64,000 bases of DNA from a bacterium (GTDB lineage: Bacteria > Verrucomicrobiota > Kiritimatiellia > CAIKKV01 > CAITUY01), in the NCBI GenBank assembly GCA_037128595.1, contig JBAXWB010000013.1, positions 58,790 to 122,789 on the forward strand, in the 5' to 3' direction. The notes beneath the pieces were generated by a model, which did no database searches, was not told the origin of the DNA, and saw only the letters and a list, made by a program, of their open reading frames with translations. The translations under genes were made by a program, and so were the position numbers. Shown here piece after piece: positions 55,602-64,000 of this stretch (its first letter is position 1; each line of letters opens with the position of its first letter).

Positions 55602-55681
55602 GGCGCCGACAGAGCGGCGCCCTCCATTTAAGAGTTCTCGGTCTATTCCAATTCTATGGAGGGTTTTGCTCCGTCAAAACC
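55602..55681. repeat. Family C paired element (units 6 and 7, inverted)
   Basis: Left unit (reverse) 55602-55627: stem CGCCG/CGGCG, loop CTCTGT. Right unit (forward) 55657-55681: stem TTTTG/CAAAA, loop CTCCGT. Same layout as 42122-42211. It ends 19 bases from the stop of the ABC permease gene. Confidence 0.72.
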
Positions 55682-55700
55682 AGTGCAGGAAGGGGCCGCC

Positions 55701-56924
55701 TTACTCCCGGCGCAGACTCTCGATCGGGTTCAGGCGGGCGGCCCGCCAGGCGGGGTAGAAACCGAAAAAGATGCCCACGCCCGCGGAGAAGGAGAGGGCG
55801 ATGAGGACGGAGACCGGCGCGATCACGACGGGCCAGTGGTTGATGGAGCCCAGGAGATAGGCGGCGCTGACCCCCAGGCCGATCCCAATGATGCCCCCGA
55901 CGCCCGACAACACCACGGCTTCCACCAGGAACTGACGCATGATATCCCGACGCCGGGCCCCCAGCGCCAGGCGCAGGCCGATCTCGCGGGTGCGCTCACT
56001 GACGGCCACCAGCATGATGTTCATGATGCCGATGCCCCCGACCAGTAATGAAATCGAGGCGATCACGGTGAGCAGGATGGTCATGAGGCTGGAGACCTGT
56101 GTGATCATCTGGGTGACCTCCGTCATGTCCATAATGGTGAAGTCGTCATCCTCCGTGGCGCTGATGCGGTGGCGTTGGCGCAGGATCGCGGTCACTTCCT
56201 CCCGGACCAGGGGGAGATTGTCCATGGTCGTGAGGCTGAACAGCAGCTGGTGGACATTATTGAATTTGGACTTATCCAGCACCCGGCGGACGGTCACCCA
56301 GGGCGTGATGATGGTGTCATCCTGATCCTGGCCGAAGGCCGCCGTCCCTTTGGACGCCATGACCCCGACCACCCGGAAGGGCATACTCCGGATCCGGATG
56401 GTCTTTCCAATCGGGTCCTCATCCAGGAATAACTGATCAGCCACGGTCTTTCCCAGCACGCAGACCCGGGCGGCACTTTTCAGGTCCGCTTCGGTGAAGA
56501 AATCGCCGGCAGCGATCGGCCAGCTGCGAACCTCGGGATACTGGACGTTGACGCCTTGAATCTGGGTGGCCCAGTCGTTTTCACGGTAAATACATTGGCC
56601 GCCCGACCGGACCATGGGGGTCATGGCCGTCACGAACTGGCTCTCCTGCAGGATCGCTTCGCCGTCTTCGGCTGTGAGGGTCTGTTGCGTGCCGGATCCC
56701 CCCCGGAATCCCCCGGCATTCTGGCTTCCCGGGAAAATCATAAGGAGGTTATTCCCCATGCTGCTGATCTGGGCCCGCATATTGGTCGAGGCCCCTTGGC
56801 CGACCGCGACGACCGCGATGACGGCCGCAATCCCGATGATGATCCCCAGCGCGGTCAGCAGGGAGCGGCCTTTATTCCGGGCCAGCGCCCTGAGCGCGAT
56901 TTTGATGATCATGAGCCCGTTCAT
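55701..56924 (-). CDS. MacB-type ABC transporter permease
   Basis: 407 residues: one N-terminal helix (LLTALGIIIGIAAVIAVVAVG), a large periplasmic domain (residues about 45-280), then three C-terminal helices (SLMTILLTVIASISLLVGGIG, IMLVAVSERTREIGLR-linked, and a last pair) ending RLNPIESLRRE. This is the FtsX/MacB fold used for mechanotransmission. It overlaps the ATPase gene by 4 nt, and the ATPase lacks the fused membrane part found in E. coli MacB. Confidence 0.93.
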   Translation of the reverse strand: MNGLMIIKIALRALARNKGRSLLTALGIIIGIAAVIAVVAVGQGASTNMRAQISSMGNNLLMIFPGSQNAGGFRGGSGTQQTLTAEDGEAILQESQFVTAMTPMVRSGGQCIYRENDWATQIQGVNVQYPEVRSWPIAAGDFFTEADLKSAARVCVLGKTVADQLFLDEDPIGKTIRIRSMPFRVVGVMASKGTAAFGQDQDDTIITPWVTVRRVLDKSKFNNVHQLLFSLTTMDNLPLVREEVTAILRQRHRISATEDDDFTIMDMTEVTQMITQVSSLMTILLTVIASISLLVGGIGIMNIMLVAVSERTREIGLRLALGARRRDIMRQFLVEAVVLSGVGGIIGIGLGVSAAYLLGSINHWPVVIAPVSVLIALSFSAGVGIFFGFYPAWRAARLNPIESLRRE

Positions 56925-57586
56925 ATGATTTCACCATCCCGCATCTGGATGACGCGTTTGGCGAACTGGGCGATATCCGGTTCATGGGTGACCATGACGA
57001 TGGTAATGCCTTCCCGGTTGAGTTCCTGAAAGAGCGCCATGATGTCCTCCGCCGAGCGACTGTCGAGGTTTCCCGTGGGCTCATCAGCCAGAATCAGCTG
57101 GGGCTGGTTGACCAGCGCCCTGGCAATGGCCACCCGTTGCTGCTGTCCACCGGAGAGCTGGCCGGGATGGTGTTGCATCCGGCCTTCCAGGCCGAGCCGG
57201 GTCAACAGCTTCCGGGCGCGCTCGCGGCGTTCGGCGCTGCGCATGGGTAGGCCATAGTAGAGGGGGAGCTCCACGTTTTCTTCCGCCGTGGTACGGGGAA
57301 GGAGGTTGAAGTTCTGGAACACAAACCCGATTTTCCGGTTCCGGATCATCGCCAGGGCATCCGCATCCAACCCGCTGACTTCCTCGCCATCCAGCTGATA
57401 GCTCCCGCTGTCCGGGGTATCCAGGCAGCCCAGCAGGTTGAGCAGGGTGCTTTTTCCGGATCCAGAGTGGCCCATGATGGCAACAAACTCACCGGCCGCA
57501 ATATCGGTGGAGACATTCTTCAATGCCGGAACGTCCACAGACTCCATGTGGTAGACCTTCTTGATCTGGCGTAAGGCGATGAGCAT
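56921..57586 (-). CDS. MacB/LolD-type ABC transporter ATPase
   Basis: 221 residues. Walker [10 protein letters not shown] near 39-47, signature [15 protein letters not shown], Walker [13 protein letters not shown] and the switch His in VTHEPDIA. Powers the neighbouring permease. It starts 3 nt after the membrane-fusion gene stop. Confidence 0.95.
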   Translation of the reverse strand: MLIALRQIKKVYHMESVDVPALKNVSTDIAAGEFVAIMGHSGSGKSTLLNLLGCLDTPDSGSYQLDGEEVSGLDADALAMIRNRKIGFVFQNFNLLPRTTAEENVELPLYYGLPMRSAERRERARKLLTRLGLEGRMQHHPGQLSGGQQQRVAIARALVNQPQLILADEPTGNLDSRSAEDIMALFQELNREGITIVMVTHEPDIAQFAKRVIQMRDGEII

Positions 57587-57589
57587 GGC

Positions 57590-58819
57590 TTAGTGGGTGG
57601 CACGCCGGGTGGCGCCCGGCATCTTCGGGGCAAACGGGTTGACGGTTTTCTCTTCCGTACTGCTGACATCAATCCCGGTGATCAGCTCCTGGCCTTCCGT
57701 CAGGGGGCACGGCTCCAGGATTTCCGTGAAGGAGCCGTCCGAAATTCCCAGCGTGACGGTGACGGGGGTGGGCTCGGACTCGGCCGTCTCCCGGATCCAG
57801 ACTTTGGGCTTCTGTTCCGCGCGGGGGCCCTTATTTTTGGTTTTGATCGCGGGAGTGGCCGCTGTTTTGTCAGCGGGCTTGAACCGCAAGGCGGCATTCG
57901 AGACCTTCAGGACATTGGTGCGATGAGCCACTTCGCAGATAATAATGGCGGTCATTCCTGGAAACAGTTTGGTGTCCGGGTTCTCGGCGTTCACGATCAC
58001 AGGGTAGGTCACCACATTCTGCATGGTGCTGGCCGACATCCGGACTTGTTCAACGGTGCCGGTGAAGATCGTGTCAAAGGCATCCACGGTGAAGGTGACC
58101 GCCTGGTGTTCCCGGATGCGGCCGATATCGGCTTCAGGGATACTGGCTTCCACTTGGATGGTACGCAGGTCGGTGGCGATCTTGAACAGCGTCATGGCAT
58201 TCATGCTGGACACCACGGTTTGGCCCTCACTGACGTTACGCGTGATGACCACGCCGTCTACCGGGGAGCGGATGGTGGTGTAGCCGAGGTTGGCTTGCGA
58301 GAGCCGCAACGCCGCCTTGGTCTGGGCAACGGAGGCCAGGCTCACCTTGAGCTGGGCGCTCAGGGTATCCCGGGTGGCAATGGCGGAATCCAGATCGGTT
58401 TCGGACAGCATTTTCTGCTCTGCCAGTTTTTGAGTGCGGTTCAACTCTTTTTCCGCCTGCACCAGCTTGGCGGTGGTTTGCTCCACATTCGCCTGGGCCG
58501 CCATCAGGTTGGCCTGGTCCTGGGCAAGTTTGGCTTCGTAGGTGATGGGATCAATCTGGGCCACCAGATCGCCCGCCTTGACCTGGGAATTATAGTCCAC
58601 ATATAACTTGTTGATGGGGCCATTGACCTGGGTTCCGACATCCACCAGCCGGATCGGGGTAATGAGCCCGCTGGCCCGGACCGATTGGACCAGTTCCCCG
58701 CGTTCCAACGGGGCGCTACGGTAACGGGTCGTGTTATTCGCGGTGACGTGCTTCCAGTACCACAGGCCCCCTCCGGTCAGGGCTGAGAACAGGACTATGG
58801 CGATGATCCATCGTTTCAT
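57590..58819 (-). CDS. MacA-like periplasmic membrane-fusion protein
   Basis: 409 residues. An N-terminal anchor helix (WIIAIVLFSALTGGGLWYWK), a lipoyl-like half motif (GPINKLYVDYNSQVKAGDLVAQIDP), a long coiled-coil hairpin (residues about 105-175) and the returning half (LGYTTIRSPVDGVVITRNVSEG). An extra stretch with PADKTAATPAIKTKN lies before the C-terminal domain. It bridges the ABC permease and the TolC-like channel. Confidence 0.92.
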   Translation of the reverse strand: MKRWIIAIVLFSALTGGGLWYWKHVTANNTTRYRSAPLERGELVQSVRASGLITPIRLVDVGTQVNGPINKLYVDYNSQVKAGDLVAQIDPITYEAKLAQDQANLMAAQANVEQTTAKLVQAEKELNRTQKLAEQKMLSETDLDSAIATRDTLSAQLKVSLASVAQTKAALRLSQANLGYTTIRSPVDGVVITRNVSEGQTVVSSMNAMTLFKIATDLRTIQVEASIPEADIGRIREHQAVTFTVDAFDTIFTGTVEQVRMSASTMQNVVTYPVIVNAENPDTKLFPGMTAIIICEVAHRTNVLKVSNAALRFKPADKTAATPAIKTKNKGPRAEQKPKVWIRETAESEPTPVTVTLGISDGSFTEILEPCPLTEGQELITGIDVSSTEEKTVNPFAPKMPGATRRATH

Positions 58820-58821
58820 AT

Positions 58822-60189
58822 TTATTCCTCTCCGCAGGCGTGCTTGAGTTGAGCTACTGCCGCCTGATAATCAAATTTGGCCTTCACCTGTTCGGCGCGG
58901 GCACTGGTCAGCGCCACCTGGGCATCCGTGACCTCGACCGCGGAGGCCGCCCCGAGCCGGTAGCGCGTGTTGACCAGGTCCAGACTCTCCGTCGCTTGTT
59001 TGGTGATGAGATCCGTCAGGGTGAAGCGCTGTTGCGCGCTGTCAAAGTCACTCAAGGCCGTCTGGATCTCTTCATAGAGGGTCTGCTCGAATTCCACCGT
59101 CTGGGCCCGGGCGGAACGGAGCTGGCTGACGACTTCATTGATCCGCCAGGTCTGACGGCGCCCGGTGAACAGGTTCAGGGAGCCCTGCAGGGCGGTCGAC
59201 CAGTTCCACGTCAGCGGGAACGAGGTGCCGCTGAGTCCATAGCGGGCCTGCAGGCCGAGTTCAGGATAAAGCGCGGCGATGGCTTCATCAACCGCGGCAT
59301 TGGCCATCCGTTCCTTGGCCTGCAACACCTTTAATCCCGGATGAAACTGCCGGGCCCGGTCCATCAATTGGTCCGCCGGATAGATCGTGAAGGTTTCAGC
59401 AATGTCGGGGAGCAGGGTATAGCCCGGGTCGGTGGCCAGGCCCAGGCTGCGGTTCAAGGAGGCCCGGGCGGTCATGATCCCGTTATGGGTTTTGATCTTG
59501 TCGAGTTTCGCATTACCCAGATCCACCTCGGACTTGGTCAGGTCATAACGGGTGCGGCGGCCTACCTCGAGGAACGCATTGACTTGATCGAGGTGTACCT
59601 GGTTCTGCCGGACGGCTTCGATGGCCACCTGGTCCAGCTCGAGCGCCTTGCCGAGGTTGAGGTAGGCGGTGCGGGTCAGGAAGGCGATGTTGCTGCGGGT
59701 CGCGCGGACCGTTTCCCGGGCGGCGATCAGGTTGGCATAGGCCTGCCTGACGATGGCGGGGGTTTTCCCGAAGTCATACACCAGCAGGTCGAGCCCGATC
59801 GAACTGCTGAACATGTTGTGTCCGCTGGAACTCCCCGGCGCCGCCTCCGTGTTGGCGGTGGATCGCGTTTCGCCTGCGCTGGCGTTGACTTGGGGCCAGT
59901 AGGCGGCGCGGGCTTGATAGACCTGGGCCGTCGCGGCGGCGAGCGCCTGCTCGGCCTGGAAAACGCGGGGATGATGGGTGAGGGGGATCTCCAGGGCGCG
60001 CGCCAGTGTCAGGGTGGAAGTGGAGGACAGGCCGACCTCAACCGGTTGAAGCAGGCGCTCTCCGGGGACGGCGCCGTTTCCCTTTTGAATGTCGCGTGCA
60101 TGGCGGATGGTGGCGCAGCCTGTAGACAAGCAGAGCCCCGCCAGCACTATGGCCAGACATCGTGTTCCGATTGCGATTTGAGTCTTCAT
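58822..60189 (-). CDS. TolC-like outer-membrane efflux protein
   Basis: 455 residues. A signal peptide with a Cys near residue 25 (LSTGC) suggests a lipoprotein, as in NodT-type factors. Two repeats of long helices and short strands follow (TAQVYQARAAYWPQVNASAG, then later LDLVNTRYRLGAASAVEVTDA, the typical exit-duct motif). It is the first gene of the efflux operon, 2 nt before macA-like. Substrates may be antibiotics, toxins or lipopeptides; not determinable. Confidence 0.9.
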   Translation of the reverse strand: MKTQIAIGTRCLAIVLAGLCLSTGCATIRHARDIQKGNGAVPGERLLQPVEVGLSSTSTLTLARALEIPLTHHPRVFQAEQALAAATAQVYQARAAYWPQVNASAGETRSTANTEAAPGSSSGHNMFSSSIGLDLLVYDFGKTPAIVRQAYANLIAARETVRATRSNIAFLTRTAYLNLGKALELDQVAIEAVRQNQVHLDQVNAFLEVGRRTRYDLTKSEVDLGNAKLDKIKTHNGIMTARASLNRSLGLATDPGYTLLPDIAETFTIYPADQLMDRARQFHPGLKVLQAKERMANAAVDEAIAALYPELGLQARYGLSGTSFPLTWNWSTALQGSLNLFTGRRQTWRINEVVSQLRSARAQTVEFEQTLYEEIQTALSDFDSAQQRFTLTDLITKQATESLDLVNTRYRLGAASAVEVTDAQVALTSARAEQVKAKFDYQAAVAQLKHACGEE

Positions 60190-60228
60190 GAAGCGGTCTT
60201 TTATATACTTCTAAACGGCCGAACGCAT

Positions 60229-60246
60229 TATTTATTGCAATAAATA
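60229..60246. promoter_or_regulatory. 18-bp perfect palindrome in a divergent promoter region
   Basis: Perfectly symmetric around TTGCAA (ATTTATTGCAATAAAT core, 60230-60245, plus one flanking pair), lying between the efflux operon start and the deaminase gene. It is the right size and place for a repressor site controlling one or both genes. Confidence 0.4.
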
Positions 60247-60287
60247 TTAGTTTGATTATTACAAGTGGGGGAGGCATTTTACTGGGC

Positions 60288-60749
60288 ATGAAAACAGAGC
60301 TATTTTCCCGTCCTGACTGGGATCATTATTTCATGAATATCGCGCTGGTGGTCGCCACCCGCGGGAATTGTTGCCGGCGCCAGGTGGCGGCGGTGATTGT
60401 CAAGGATCAGCGCATTATCTCCACCGGCTATAACGGGACCCCGCGCGGGGTGAAAAATTGCTTTGAGGGGGGCTGTGAGCGGTGTGCCGGAGCGGCGCCT
60501 TCGGGGACCGCGCTCGGGGAGTGCATCTGCTGTCACGCGGAGGAGAATGCCATCACCCAGGCCGCCTACCATGGCATCGCCTTGCGTGGCGCCACCCTGT
60601 ACTCAACCTTGAGCCCCTGCCTGACCTGCGCCAAGATGATTATCAATGCGGGGATTCTGGAAGTGGTCTTCGAGAATGAGTATGAGTTCAGCGCCCAGAC
60701 CCGCTCCCTGTTGCACGAGGGCGGGGTCCGCTGCCGGAAACTGGGCTGA
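60288..60749 (+). CDS. dCMP/cytidine deaminase family protein (ComEB-like)
   Basis: 153 residues from the ATG at 60288 (an upstream in-frame ATG at 60252 is less likely). Zinc/catalytic motif CHAEENA (H83, E85) and PCLTC (C111, C114). A Cys-rich insertion (NCFEGGCERC) before the motif is typical of dCMP deaminases. It should make dUMP for thymidylate synthesis. Confidence 0.9.
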   Translation: MKTELFSRPDWDHYFMNIALVVATRGNCCRRQVAAVIVKDQRIISTGYNGTPRGVKNCFEGGCERCAGAAPSGTALGECICCHAEENAITQAAYHGIALRGATLYSTLSPCLTCAKMIINAGILEVVFENEYEFSAQTRSLLHEGGVRCRKLG

Positions 60750-60785
60750 GCCGGTAACGCAAGTCTTCGGGTGAGATCCTTGCAT

Positions 60786-60871
60786 GGTGGCAGCCGACGT
60801 CCCGGCGGCTGTAAGCCTGTAGGGATTCCCTTTAACCGCCAATACGTTCGCCGGGGACGGCGAACGCCACC
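60786..60871 (-). repeat. Palindromic repeat element A, copy 3 (86 bp, reverse)
   Basis: Reverse-oriented copy; stem GTTCGCCG/CGGCGAAC (loop TCCC) and stem AGCCG/CGGCT. It sits between the convergent deaminase and the secreted-protein gene, where it could serve as a two-way terminator. Confidence 0.78.
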
Positions 60872-60891
60872 TTTTATCACCAACCAATAAC

Positions 60892-61758
60892 TTACTTGGC
60901 AATCGGTGCCGCAGGCGCTTCGACCTTGACGGGTTCCGCTTTGACCGGAGCCGCCGCAGGCGCTTCGACCTTGGCAGGTTCAGCCTTCACGGGTTCCGGG
61001 GTCGTCACGGTCACGGTCAATGGAACCACGGCGGGTTTTTCAACCACGGGCACGGTCACCACCGGGGTCGCGGGCTGCTCGATTTTCGCCGGCTCGATTT
61101 TCGCCTTGGGCTCTTCCTGTTTCACGGGCGGCACGGGCAGGGCCTTCTCCATAATGGGATCAGCCACCGGCGGGGTGGGGGGCAGGATGATATTGTCGAT
61201 CTGGGTCGGGGTCAGGTCTTTCTCCTTGCCCGGTGCACCCCAGCGGCCATAGCGGCGGCGTTCAATGCTCTGGTCCTCAATCTTCATTCCGTACGTCTCC
61301 GCCAGCCACTTCCATTGGTGGGCGCTGAAATTAAGCACATTGCCCATCTGATTGATGATCAACGCGGTATCCAACGTCGTGATCCGGTTCAGATCCTTGT
61401 ACCAGGTGGGCCCTTCCTGCATTTTGGAGGGAAGTGACGTGGCGTCGCCGAGCAGGAATACATGTTTGGGATCGCCCGACATGAAGCGCCCTTCCACATA
61501 GTCGTCCATGCTGATCTGGACCCAGTCGTGCCCGTTCCACGCATGTAACAGGGGCGTGGGCAGGGAGGGACTGTTGTTGTAGGTGACCAGGCCGATCTCT
61601 TTGCAACGGGAGATTTCAAAGGCCAGTTGCACCATGCGCTTGCGCGCGGGGACCACCATGATCGATTCGGGCGTGGCGGTTCCGGCCCACAGGACATCAC
61701 TGCTCGCCACCACTGTCAACGCAATCAACCCGGTACTCAGAAGTTTTTTCAATATCAT
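60892..61758 (-). CDS. Secreted protein with Pro/Ala/Lys-rich repeat tail
   Basis: 288 residues from the ATG at 61758. Signal peptide ends DVLWAG. A compact domain of about 150 residues (VPARKRMVQLAFEISRCKEI, NGHDWVQISMDDYVEGRF, KHVFLLGDATSLPSKM) is followed by about 90 residues of Pro/Ala/Val/Lys repeats, including two near-identical KAEPxKVEAPAA units, like the periplasm-spanning linkers of TonB proteins. No family recognised. Same strand and 66 nt after etfA; possible read-through. Confidence 0.7.
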   Translation of the reverse strand: MILKKLLSTGLIALTVVASSDVLWAGTATPESIMVVPARKRMVQLAFEISRCKEIGLVTYNNSPSLPTPLLHAWNGHDWVQISMDDYVEGRFMSGDPKHVFLLGDATSLPSKMQEGPTWYKDLNRITTLDTALIINQMGNVLNFSAHQWKWLAETYGMKIEDQSIERRRYGRWGAPGKEKDLTPTQIDNIILPPTPPVADPIMEKALPVPPVKQEEPKAKIEPAKIEQPATPVVTVPVVEKPAVVPLTVTVTTPEPVKAEPAKVEAPAAAPVKAEPVKVEAPAAPIAK

Positions 61759-61824
61759 CGTTACTCTACCTTTCGTGAATGAAATCACAATTGAATCTAG
61801 CGATCCCTGTGCCCGAACGCAACC

Positions 61825-63030
61825 CTATTTGCCCAGGACTTTCTTGAATTCCTCTGTGAGCAGGGGAACGATCGTGAACAGATCCCCGACAATTCCATAG
61901 GTCGCCACCTTGAAGATCGGGGCATCCGGATCCTTGTTGATGGCGATGATGATGTCCGAGGACTGCATGCCTGCCAGATGCTGGATCTGGCCGCTGATCC
62001 CGACGGCAATGTAGATCTTGGGGCACACGGTCTTCCCGGTCTGCCCGACCTGGTGCGAGTAGGGAATCCAGTTGGAATCCACCGCCGCACGCGACGCACC
62101 CACACCGGCGCCCAGGACATCCGCCAGATTGCGCAACAGTTTGAAGTTCTCCACGGTTTGAAGACCCCGCCCGCCGGACACGATGATATTCGCTTCGGCG
62201 ATATTCATGGTGGATTCGACTTCGGGGATGAATTTCAAGCGGTGGGCTTTGGACTTGAGGAGCACCTCGGTGATGGCTTCCATCGAGACTTCCCCCTTGT
62301 GGGCGGGGTCAACAACGGCTTCCTTCATCACCTTATGCCGCACCGTGGCCATCTGGGGGCGGGACATCGGCGTTTCGATGGTCGCCATGATGTTGCCGCC
62401 GAAGGCCGGCCGGGTCTGCAAGAGATTCAGCGTCTTGGGATCAATCGCCAGCTCGGTGCAGTCGGCGGTCAGGCCGGCATTCACCTTGACGGCCACCCGG
62501 GACACCAAGCTGCGTCCAATGGTCGAGGCGCCGCACAGGAAGACATTGGGCTTGTGACGGTTGACCAGCTCGATCAGGACATTGCCATAGGCTTCATCCT
62601 GGAAATAGGCCAGTTCGGGCCGGTCCACCACGTACACCTTGTCAGCGCCATGGGCGATCAGGTCCTGGGTCTTGCCCTGGATGTCGCTGCCCAGCAGGAC
62701 GGCGCAGAGTTTCATGCCCAGCGAGTCGGCCAGTTTGCGCCCTTCGCCCAGCAGTTCATAGGTGATGGATTCAATGTGGCCGTCATGCTGTTCTGCAAAT
62801 ACCCAGACGTCCTTGAAGGCGGTCAGGTCGATGCCGGAGCTCGCTTTTTCCTTCATCCAGATGGCGTCGAATTTGCAGGCGATGACGCAGGCTCCGCAGA
62901 GCGTGCATTTTTGCAGGTCAATGACGGGGGCCGTCTTGCGCTCCGCCTGGGTGATGGCGCCGAACGGGCAGGCCTTGACGCACGCCCCGCAGAAAACGCA
63001 TTTTTCAGTGATTTTGATGGGATCGCTCAT
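61825..63030 (-). CDS. etfA: Electron-transfer flavoprotein alpha subunit with ferredoxin domain
   Basis: 401 residues. An N-terminal 2[4Fe-4S] ferredoxin module uses C11-x2-C14-x2-C17-x3-C21 and C42-x2-C45-x2-C48-x3-C52. Then the ETF alpha domain and the C-terminal FAD domain ([56 protein letters not shown]). Such fused ferredoxin domains are known in bifurcating ETFs of anaerobes (CarE-, LctC-type). Follows etfB by 13 nt. Confidence 0.93.
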   Translation of the reverse strand: MSDPIKITEKCVFCGACVKACPFGAITQAERKTAPVIDLQKCTLCGACVIACKFDAIWMKEKASSGIDLTAFKDVWVFAEQHDGHIESITYELLGEGRKLADSLGMKLCAVLLGSDIQGKTQDLIAHGADKVYVVDRPELAYFQDEAYGNVLIELVNRHKPNVFLCGASTIGRSLVSRVAVKVNAGLTADCTELAIDPKTLNLLQTRPAFGGNIMATIETPMSRPQMATVRHKVMKEAVVDPAHKGEVSMEAITEVLLKSKAHRLKFIPEVESTMNIAEANIIVSGGRGLQTVENFKLLRNLADVLGAGVGASRAAVDSNWIPYSHQVGQTGKTVCPKIYIAVGISGQIQHLAGMQSSDIIIAINKDPDAPIFKVATYGIVGDLFTIVPLLTEEFKKVLGK

Positions 63031-63043
63031 GATAGTGGGCTCC

Positions 63044-63838
63044 TTATTGCGCGGCGCCTAAAACGGCGTCTTTCATTTTGGCTACGAGTTGCGGAATATA
63101 ATCCTGTGGTTCTCCCTGGAAAATCTGGCCACCCTGCCGGGGCGCCGGGGTGAAGATCTTCACGACTTTGGTCGGGGAGCCGTCCAGCCCGAGGCATTTG
63201 GGCTCACAGTTCATGTCGGCGGCTTTCCACGTCTGGATCACGGCTTTTTTCGCGGCCATCTTCCCTTTGAGGGAGGGCAGGCGCGGCTCATTGATTTCCT
63301 TGACCACGGTCAGGACGCAGGGGAGGGGGGATTCAATGACTTCGATGCCATTTTCCATCAGGCGCTCGGCCACGATTTTCTTGTCATCAAGGGATTCAAT
63401 CTTGCGGACGTAGGTGATCTGGGGGAGATCCAGGTGAACGGCAATGCCGGGCCCGACCTGCGCGGTGTCGCCATCCGACGCCTGTTTCCCGCAGATGATG
63501 AGGTCATAGGTGCCGATCTTCCGGATCGCCATGGAGAGGGTGTAGCTGGTGGCCCAGGTGTCGCTGCCGGCGAAAGCGCGGTCCGAGACCAGGATGCCGT
63601 CATCCGCACCCATGGCGATGGCTTCGCGCAGGGCGTTTTCCGCCTGGGGCGGCCCCATGGAGAGGACGGTGACGGTGCCGCCATGCAGGGCCTTGAGCCG
63701 CAGGCCCTCTTCAATGGCATACATGTCAAAGGGGTTGATGATGGACACCACGCCATCCCGCATCAGGGTGTTTGTCGCCGGATTGATCTTCACATCCGTC
63801 GTCTCCGGAACCTGTTTGATACACACGATGTATCGCAT
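63044..63838 (-). CDS. etfB: Electron-transfer flavoprotein beta subunit
   Basis: 264 residues from the ATG at 63838, which follows AGGAG by 7 nt. The start KQVPETTDVKI and the motif CGKQASDGDTAQVGPGIA are conserved in ETF beta and form the flavin/NADH-binding part in bifurcating ETFs. It pairs with EtfA; a partner acyl-CoA or lactate dehydrogenase is not in the window. Confidence 0.93.
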   Translation of the reverse strand: MRYIVCIKQVPETTDVKINPATNTLMRDGVVSIINPFDMYAIEEGLRLKALHGGTVTVLSMGPPQAENALREAIAMGADDGILVSDRAFAGSDTWATSYTLSMAIRKIGTYDLIICGKQASDGDTAQVGPGIAVHLDLPQITYVRKIESLDDKKIVAERLMENGIEVIESPLPCVLTVVKEINEPRLPSLKGKMAAKKAVIQTWKAADMNCEPKCLGLDGSPTKVVKIFTPAPRQGGQIFQGEPQDYIPQLVAKMKDAVLGAAQ

Positions 63839-64000
63839 AATAATCTCCTTCACTTTTCAACCATGATTAGAATCAAAAACGGTTGGCGATTATAGGGATA
63901 AGGGCAAGGGATGCAAGGCAATATCGCAGGGAAGACGCATCTAGGGCAGGGTCTATCCATTTGACTTCATAAGCACCTGAATGGCAGAGGGATGACTTTG

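Larger units (their letters stand above)
55387..55700. other. Repeat-filled gap between convergent hisC and macB-type genes
   Basis: No gene. It holds the two inverted hairpins of family D (55432-55506) and the family C pair (55602-55681). Any of these may stop the converging transcripts. Confidence 0.6.

Overview
The window is a continuous chromosomal stretch of moderately high GC from a Gram-negative (diderm) bacterium. It encodes LPS-transport and outer-membrane-assembly lipoproteins (LptE, BamD), several outer-membrane beta-barrels and a TolC-type efflux system. I infer a member of the PVC group, most likely the Kiritimatiellota/Verrucomicrobiota side. The grounds are a divergent FtsZ, sulfatase genes, a tyrosyl-tRNA synthetase of the type I associate with that group, and abundant intergenic palindromic repeats. 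This placement comes from recalled patterns, not from a search. No rRNA, tRNA, CRISPR array or intact transposase was seen.

Layout. 1-7654 (+): the end of the F1Fo ATP synthase operon (atpH partial, atpA, atpG, atpD, atpC), running without a visible terminator into metY, a stand-alone homocysteine S-methyltransferase, nadD and rsfS. 7575-8800 (-): an ECF sigma factor with its zinc-finger anti-sigma factor, tail-to-tail with rsfS. 8838-9244: rpsT with a promoter and a terminator. 9262-14244 (-): an ftsA-ftsZ-gtrA-pgpA-bamD-lptE operon linking division to envelope building. 14393-18179 (+): dprA, topA with an unusual C-terminus, and a 38-residue membrane peptide.

18201-37046 (+): an envelope and sulfur region with an AsmA-like protein, a SulP transporter whose start is unclear, two formylglycine-type sulfatases, several outer-membrane barrels and lipoproteins, an OprP-like porin, a DUF4105 protein, an alpha/beta-hydrolase lipoprotein and an AI-2E family permease. 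37047-40884: an accessory island with repeats, a gene remnant, a HipB/HipA toxin-antitoxin pair and a second candidate toxin-antitoxin pair (small protein plus nucleotidyltransferase-like protein). A 57-bp piece of the permease gene and a 50-bp repeat recur on the far side of hipBA, which points to a past duplication or insertion.

41073-55386 (+): ppk2, rpsA, tyrS, then uvrA, a large TPR protein, ExbB/ExbD/TonB-like genes, hisD and hisC in one tightly coupled run. 55701-60189 (-): a complete TolC-MacA-MacB efflux operon. 60288-60749 (+): dCMP deaminase. 60892-63838 (-): electron-transfer flavoprotein genes (etfB, and etfA with a two-cluster ferredoxin domain, suggesting electron bifurcation in an anaerobic metabolism), followed by a secreted Pro/Ala-rich protein.

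The most distinctive non-genic signal is a set of intergenic palindromic elements of at least three families (at 37.1, 39.7-39.9, 40.9, 42.1, 45.5-45.7, 55.4-55.7 and 60.8 kb). In the two best-defined families each unit has a constant head and loop but a stem whose sequence changes while base pairing is kept.
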